Source: Sequoia sempervirens
Taxonomy: Eukaryota > Streptophyta > Pinopsida > Cupressales > Cupressaceae
Direction: 5' to 3'
Assembly: GCA_007258455.2 (NCBI GenBank)
Contig: VDFB02252616.1
Location: 116,266,128 to 116,330,127 of the forward strand
Length of the DNA stretch: 64,000 nucleotides
Each line of letters opens with the position of its first letter. Position 1 is the first letter of the stretch. The notes under the pieces are model-generated. The model was not told the DNA's origin, did no database searches, and saw only the letters and a program-made list of their open reading frames with translations. Position numbers and translations under genes: made by a program. Below are positions 59,895-64,000 of the stretch, in pieces.

Positions 59895-62031
59895 CTTGAA
59901 AAACTTAAAGATTGACTGTAATCTTGACCTTGTTCAGATGATTTTCGGAAACCCTTGAAAATAGCGCCTCGCCGAGAAGTATTTTTCCGGAAAAAATCTG
60001 GCACATGGGTTTTGTTCGTGCTTCAATGCTGAACAAACCCAGTTCCTCAGAATTTGGATTCTGAAACTTTTTCGGAAAAACCCCCAAAAATAGGGGCAGC
60101 AAGTTTGCTGATTTTGGAAAATTTGTCGAGATGGGTTTCTCTGAAAAATAATGCTGAATCAACCCAGTTGATCTGATCTGATATAGCCTGTTGCTTTTTC
60201 TGTCAAATGCAAGAAAACCTAAGACCAGAAGAGAGGAAATAGACAGAAGGTGGATTGGAAGTTTTATCTGATTCCCTGAAAAAATCTATCTCTGGATCCA
60301 ATCCTCAAAATAGCAATCCTCTTCTGCTTCAGATCTGCAAGAAAAATTGAAGAACGGATGAAAACCTTGTTCAGATCTATCAATGGCGTCCTTGAGAGCT
60401 TGTGGCTGATCTTGATCTCTTAACCTGCAATGAAATAATGAAATGGGACGCCTTCACCTTGAATATATATGTTTAAGCTTCAGATCCACAAATTTGGGGA
60501 CCTAACTCAAGCTCAAAAGGTGATTTTGGCTTGATCTAAAGTTGAAAAGGTGATTTCCACCAATCGTGGAGCGTTTTAGCCAACTTTAACTCAAAAAGCT
60601 CTTGACTTAGTCAACAAATTGACCCTTGACTTCTTTAGGCGTCCCTTTTGGTTTCTTGCAAGTTTTTAAATATTTATTCTCCTGAAAGCCCTCTGTTTGA
60701 TCCTGAATCTAGCGTTGTCTGTTGATCCTGAGATGTCGCGGACACATTCACTGCGGAGCTGGATCCAAACTGGAAAGAAGTGCCTGGGGGACATGATGAT
60801 GAAAAGCTGAGTTTAGGTCTTCAAAAGGATGGGCGCCTTTTCCAAGGAAAGGCGCTTTTGCTAATGCCTTGGTGAATTTTCAAACTTTGTTCTTCAGCCT
60901 TTTGAAATGACCTCTTGTGCTTTGATCTGGATTTCTCGTTGATCGGAGAGTCAGATGATTTTGCTTGATGTTTCATCAGGTACCCAGCTCTGTTCTGCCA
61001 AGAATGACTGACTTCAGAAAACCTGGATCTTATTTTAGGGTTCCTTTATTCAAGGGCGCCCCTCCTTGAAAAGGGCGCTTTTGTCTTTTGGCTTGATTAT
61101 TTCCATCTGAAAAGTTGCCTACTTTGATCCAGATTATCCGTTGACTGCCCTGTCAGGTGTTGGTGCTTGCAGTTGCGTTTCTGAGATCTACTTGGGCTGA
61201 GAAGGTTATCCTGGGAAGCCTTTGGTCATTTATCAGCATCTGCTTGTCAAGAAAGAAGGGCGCCTTTCTTTTGGAAAGGCTCTTTTTCCTTAGAACTTCG
61301 CCGTTAACTGTGGTTTCCTGATATTTCCTCAACTGCCTCTTTTTGCTTCGTCAGCAGTTGCTAGTGATCTATTCATCGGATGATCTGGATGTTTGTTTCA
61401 CTGTTGAGTCAGCAATCAAACGTCGAGAATGACTGCTTTGGATGATCTTACTGACTGCATTTGACCCTCAAAGATCATGGGCGCCCCTGCTTGAAAAAGG
61501 CTCTTTCAGCATTTTGAGTTCTCTCCTTCGTAATGTTTCCAGAGTTAGTCAAATTTTGACCTTTTCCACTTTTAGGAATCTCCTTCATCAAACAGCATCA
61601 TTTTTGACCTTTTCCGCCATGGTTGCGTTGTTGAAGCTTTTGAAGCTTAGCTTTCAACACCTGGTACTGGCCAATCTGCCATTAATGGCTGCAGAGGTTC
61701 TAACTTTGTTCCTGAAAAATAGAAATAGACCCACCAGAGTAAAACCTGTCTTTTGATGATTCTGACTTGACCAATGTGATCGTGAAGTCTTTTAATCCTA
61801 TCAAAATCATTTTCAATCATTTCTGGGAAGGTCCTATTTTCGGGGGTTTCCCTGAAAATAGGAGCGAAAAACCCTAATTTTCAAATTTTCAGAATTTTGC
61901 ACGTGTGTTCTTTGACAGAAACCCACCAAGATTCTATGATTGGTTTGACCTAAAACTGACTTAACATGGCATTTTAACAAGATTTAGCTCAATTTTTACA
62001 GAATGCCAAAAAATTAATTTTGGGTACAACA
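59895..62031 (-). other. 5' arm and leader of element B
   Basis: 2.1 kb without coding sequence. It begins TGTTGTACCC at 62031. It contains a degenerate repeat of about 200-225 bp with hairpins (60637-61600), a possible TATA (ATATATATTC, about 60460-60469), a CATTTCATTGCAG|GTTAAG junction-like site near 60425, and a leader that repeats the theme GGGTTT...CCGAAAA...CCCC. Nothing matches the 3' arm by eye. Confidence 0.5.
60637..61505 (+). repeat. degenerate tandem repeat of 195-225 bp with GGCGCC hairpins
   Basis: Hairpins at 60832-60855 (GGCGCCTTT...AAAGGCGC), about 61054-61078, 61257-61280 and 61479-61503, with a weaker start near 60640. Between them recur GTTGATC, AGAATGACTG(AC/CT)TT and TGATC(C/T)(A/G)GAT. 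Spacings are about 194, 226, 201 and 222 bp. Confidence 0.65.
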
Positions 62032-62788
62032 GATCATACACAAGCTGAACACCCAGAGTTCCAACGACATTCAAACCTCTAAACTTGCCTTGAAAGGTCA
62101 TTAGATATATAAGGTAGGATATCATGTGGAATTCATGGGCCTTGAAGAACTTTGTTATCTGACGGTGGAGACAATTACTAGTCAATGCTAGCCAATCATA
62201 GTGTTCTGCTCTGTCAACAATTTGGGAAATGATGTAAAACATCCAAGGTTGGAATTTATTGGCCTCTGCTTGGCTTGTAACTCGATTGAGCAAAGTAATC
62301 ATGACTGCAAATTCCTCCTTGAACTCATTGCATCCAACATTCCTTGGAAAAGTATTTTGCTTCTCTTTCAGCCACTTCTAAGCCATTCTTTTCCGACACT
62401 TGTCCTTTTGCACATATCACGCCTTTTCACATTCTTCAATAGATATGATGAAATTTTTTGTCCATGGTGGTATTGCAAAACATTTCTCAATATCTTCCAG
62501 CTTGAAGCTGCAAATAATACACCCATTTGGTGATATGATTTCTCATGAAGTTGAATTGTAATGCTTGATACAAGCAATTACGAATTCAAGGCTTTGCACC
62601 GAGATGGGGATAGAACTTGCTGCAAGCAACCTGGAATGATCGAGATTTTTGACTGCAATGTTTCCTGCGTCTTCCAAAGCAAACAAATCAAACACTGGAA
62701 GCATATGATGTAGGTTGGTTTCGAATGTTCTCAGGAAATCATGGAGCAACACTAATTTGGTCCTGAATTTTGTTGGAGAATACTGCAT
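62032..62788 (-). pseudogene. unknown element gene, N-terminal part (copy C, older element)
   Basis: Starts MQYSPTKFRTKLVLLHDFL, exactly like copy B, and stays in one frame with three stops (after HYNSTS, before YVQKDK, before KWLKEK). It holds DIEKCFAIPPW, KFQPWMFYIISQIVDRAEHY, HEFHMISYLIYLMTFQGKF and ends NVVGTLGVQLVYD at the GATCA duplication of element B. The rest of this gene is at 51618-51989 and 48210-50087. Confidence 0.8.
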
Positions 62789-62938
62789 GTCGAAAAACTT
62801 GACTTTTGACTGTAAACAAGCCTATGTTCAAAAAAGTTCTGCCCAAGAGCTAAAAATAGATCATTGATTTTTATTTTTTTTCGAAAAAAGGAAGATTCTC
62901 CAAAAAAAACCCGAGGTTTGGGTTTTATAGACAACCTC

Positions 62939-64000
62939 TATAATGTCCCCTTTTTCAACGTGATCTTGTTTGATGACGGTTAGCCTATCTCTTGGACCCT
63001 TGTAGGCTGACAGGATTTGGTTAGAGGGTCACTGGCCTTATTTGGTGGGTTTTGTCATTTCTGTCCTTTGAGTTCAGTGATTGGCTCACAGCAGGCCTTG
63101 GCAGTTCAGTGATTGGCAGTTTCTGATGGCACGTCAATACGATATGTTATGAGCAAGATATTAATATTTTAGTGAAATTAAAGTGTTTTAACTTTATTTG
63201 ACGGAATATTATAAAGTTGACTTGACTTTATAATAAAGTATTCACTTAAATTTATTTAAGTGAAATTTAAAACACTTTATGGAAAGGGGCGCCCACTTAT
63301 TTAAATGTTGACTATTGAAAAAGTGTAAAATACATTTTAAATGTATTTTAAATGAAAAGTGGCGTCACTTTTGAGAATGCATGCCTTTTGGGGTCTTATA
63401 AGCAACCAAAGGAAAAATTGAACTCATCTTTTGACTATTTGATATTTTCTCTTTGGCTTTGGCTGAGCTTGGTTTCTCTGAGACAATGGTTTAAGGAGAT
63501 TTATCTTTGGAGAGCGGCAATTCTTCACAGATCTATGATTGTGAGACTGTGAAAGGTCAGTTGAATGATTGCAACAACGAGAGCTTCAATTCAGGAGTTT
63601 CTACAGTGCTTAATCAAGATTTTCGGTGCAGTATTCAGTAGTTTTCAATAAGATACAGGAGGGTTTGAGAGATTGGCATCATTCTTCATTTGGTGGACAC
63701 TCCAGCTTCATGGCCGTACCTTCCTTGTTGAGGGCGTGATTCCTTCTTGAAGTGTGTGGCTCTTCTATCAAGGGCGTTTGAAGTTTTGAGGAGAAACGCC
63801 TTATTCCTTGAGGGTTTTTCATCTTCTCCTTTGGCGTCTAGCTACTATAGTCCATTTGCCTCAATTTTCAGATTGGAGATTTTATTTTGTAGTCTTCTAC
63901 ACTGGAATTCATCAATCTTCATCATTCTTGGCTGGCAAACTGGAATATTTTCTTAATAAAATAATCTGGAGCATTTCGGGTATGTCTATCATATGTAATC
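62939..64000 (+). mobile_element. LTR (family 1, copy 4), cut by window end
   Basis: Begins TATAATGTCCCC (TG changed to TA) in the leader of element A/C. The hairpin is at 62995-63030 and the GGGGCGCCC, TTTGGAGAGCGGC...TTCTTCACAG and TTTCGGGTATGT blocks are shared with the other copies, so at least 1,062 bp of LTR are present. Whether it is a solo LTR or the 5' LTR of a full element cannot be seen. ACCTC (62934-62938) would be the target duplication. Confidence 0.8.

Larger units (their letters stand above)
51995..62031 (-). mobile_element. element B: 10-kb single-gene mobile element
   Basis: 10,037 bp flanked by GATCA (51990-51994 and 62032-62036). Ends on the minus strand are TGTTGTACCC... 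and ...CGCCAACA, so TG...CA with TGTTG/CAACA as a minimal inverted repeat. It sits inside the reading frame of an older relative, so the borders are fixed to the base. Contents on the minus strand are a 2.1-kb 5' arm, a 1,040-codon gene (with a 3.39-kb solo LTR inserted) and a 1.4-kb 3' arm. TG...CA with a 5-bp duplication is typical of integrase-driven LTR elements, yet I find no long direct repeat between the arms and no pol. It may be a non-autonomous LTR relative with unusual arms or a different class. Confidence 0.8.
47273..62938 (-). mobile_element. older single-gene element A/C, nested insertions
   Basis: Minus-strand element whose lower end is TGTTGGCATTTC (47273) and whose upper end lies beyond the LTR that starts at 62939. 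Its parts are leader (62938-62789), gene start (62788-62032), [element B], gene middle (51989-51618), [solo LTR], gene end (50087-48210) and 3' arm (48209-47273). The split gene reads continuously across the site of B (GTGTATGATC joined to ATTACTCACAA, giving VYDHYSQLEF), matching VHEHFARLEF in B. The 3' arm is related to that of B (TATAAATAAG box, GCACCTCTGGA near the end, CCAACA terminus). No pol domain is present. The true upper boundary and target duplication are not in view. Confidence 0.75.

Noticed and set aside
51995..62031. Element B as a standard LTR retrotransposon with paired LTRs
   Set aside because: TGTTGTACCC-like sequence is not found between the gene stop and the lower end, and no GCACCTCTGG/CGCCAACA-like 3' end is found in the 5' arm. 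Left open pending a dot plot.
48210..62788. Three tandem gene copies (A, B, C)
   Set aside because: C and A are two halves of one gene separated by insertion of B, as shown by the shared GATCA and the in-frame join, so there are two copies.

Overview
This window is nuclear DNA from a seed plant, most likely a gymnosperm with a large, repeat-filled genome. The evidence is plant-type Copia, L1-type LINE and hAT remnants, several solo LTRs with intact 5-bp target duplications, leucine-rich-repeat debris of a resistance gene, and a gene fragment with widely spaced exons. No bacterial-style operons, CRISPR arrays, rRNA or tRNA genes were found. The organism assignment is inference.

Layout. 1-8 kb: AT-rich DNA with three decayed coding relics. 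8.2-12.8 kb: a complete-ended but internally deleted Copia element (LTRs, primer site, gag, a foreign-looking middle, RNase H, purine tract). 13.8-16.3 kb, minus strand: a run of phase-compatible exons of a real host gene with an OB-fold/zinc-ribbon-like segment, tentatively the C-terminal part of the telomere protein CTC1. 18.1-18.9 kb: hAT transposase relic. 20.06-29.15 kb: one L1-type LINE bounded by an 18-bp target duplication. It carries ORF1, ORF2 (endonuclease, reverse transcriptase, zinc-binding domain, RNase H), an unrecognised extra coding stretch before its A-rich tail, a solo LTR and a 171-bp tandem duplication in the endonuclease. 29-47 kb: mostly non-coding, with microsatellites, a leucine-rich-repeat relic (38.6-39.4 kb) and a second solo LTR (42.9-44.2 kb).

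47.3-64 kb is the most interesting part: a nested stack on the minus strand. An older element (A/C) carries a gene of about 1,000 codons with no recognised function. A younger 10,037-bp relative (B, 51995-62031) jumped into that gene, duplicating GATCA. B carries a 1,040-codon version of the same gene (stop included), interrupted by a 3,390-bp solo LTR (GTAGC duplication). With that LTR removed it is a single reading frame with only two TAG stops. The older copy is also hit by a solo LTR at 50088-51617 (TCAAC) and by another LTR from 62939 to the window end. Neither A/C nor B shows protease, integrase or reverse transcriptase, and the two arms of B do not look like copies of each other. B is therefore a candidate for an undescribed, single-gene mobile element family, which must be mobilised either by its own protein or in trans.

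Four LTRs of one family (22440, 42937, 50088, 62939) share a GACCCT...AGGGTC inverted repeat at the same 55-56 nt offset from their first base. All coordinates come from reading the sequence by eye; no alignment or database search was run.
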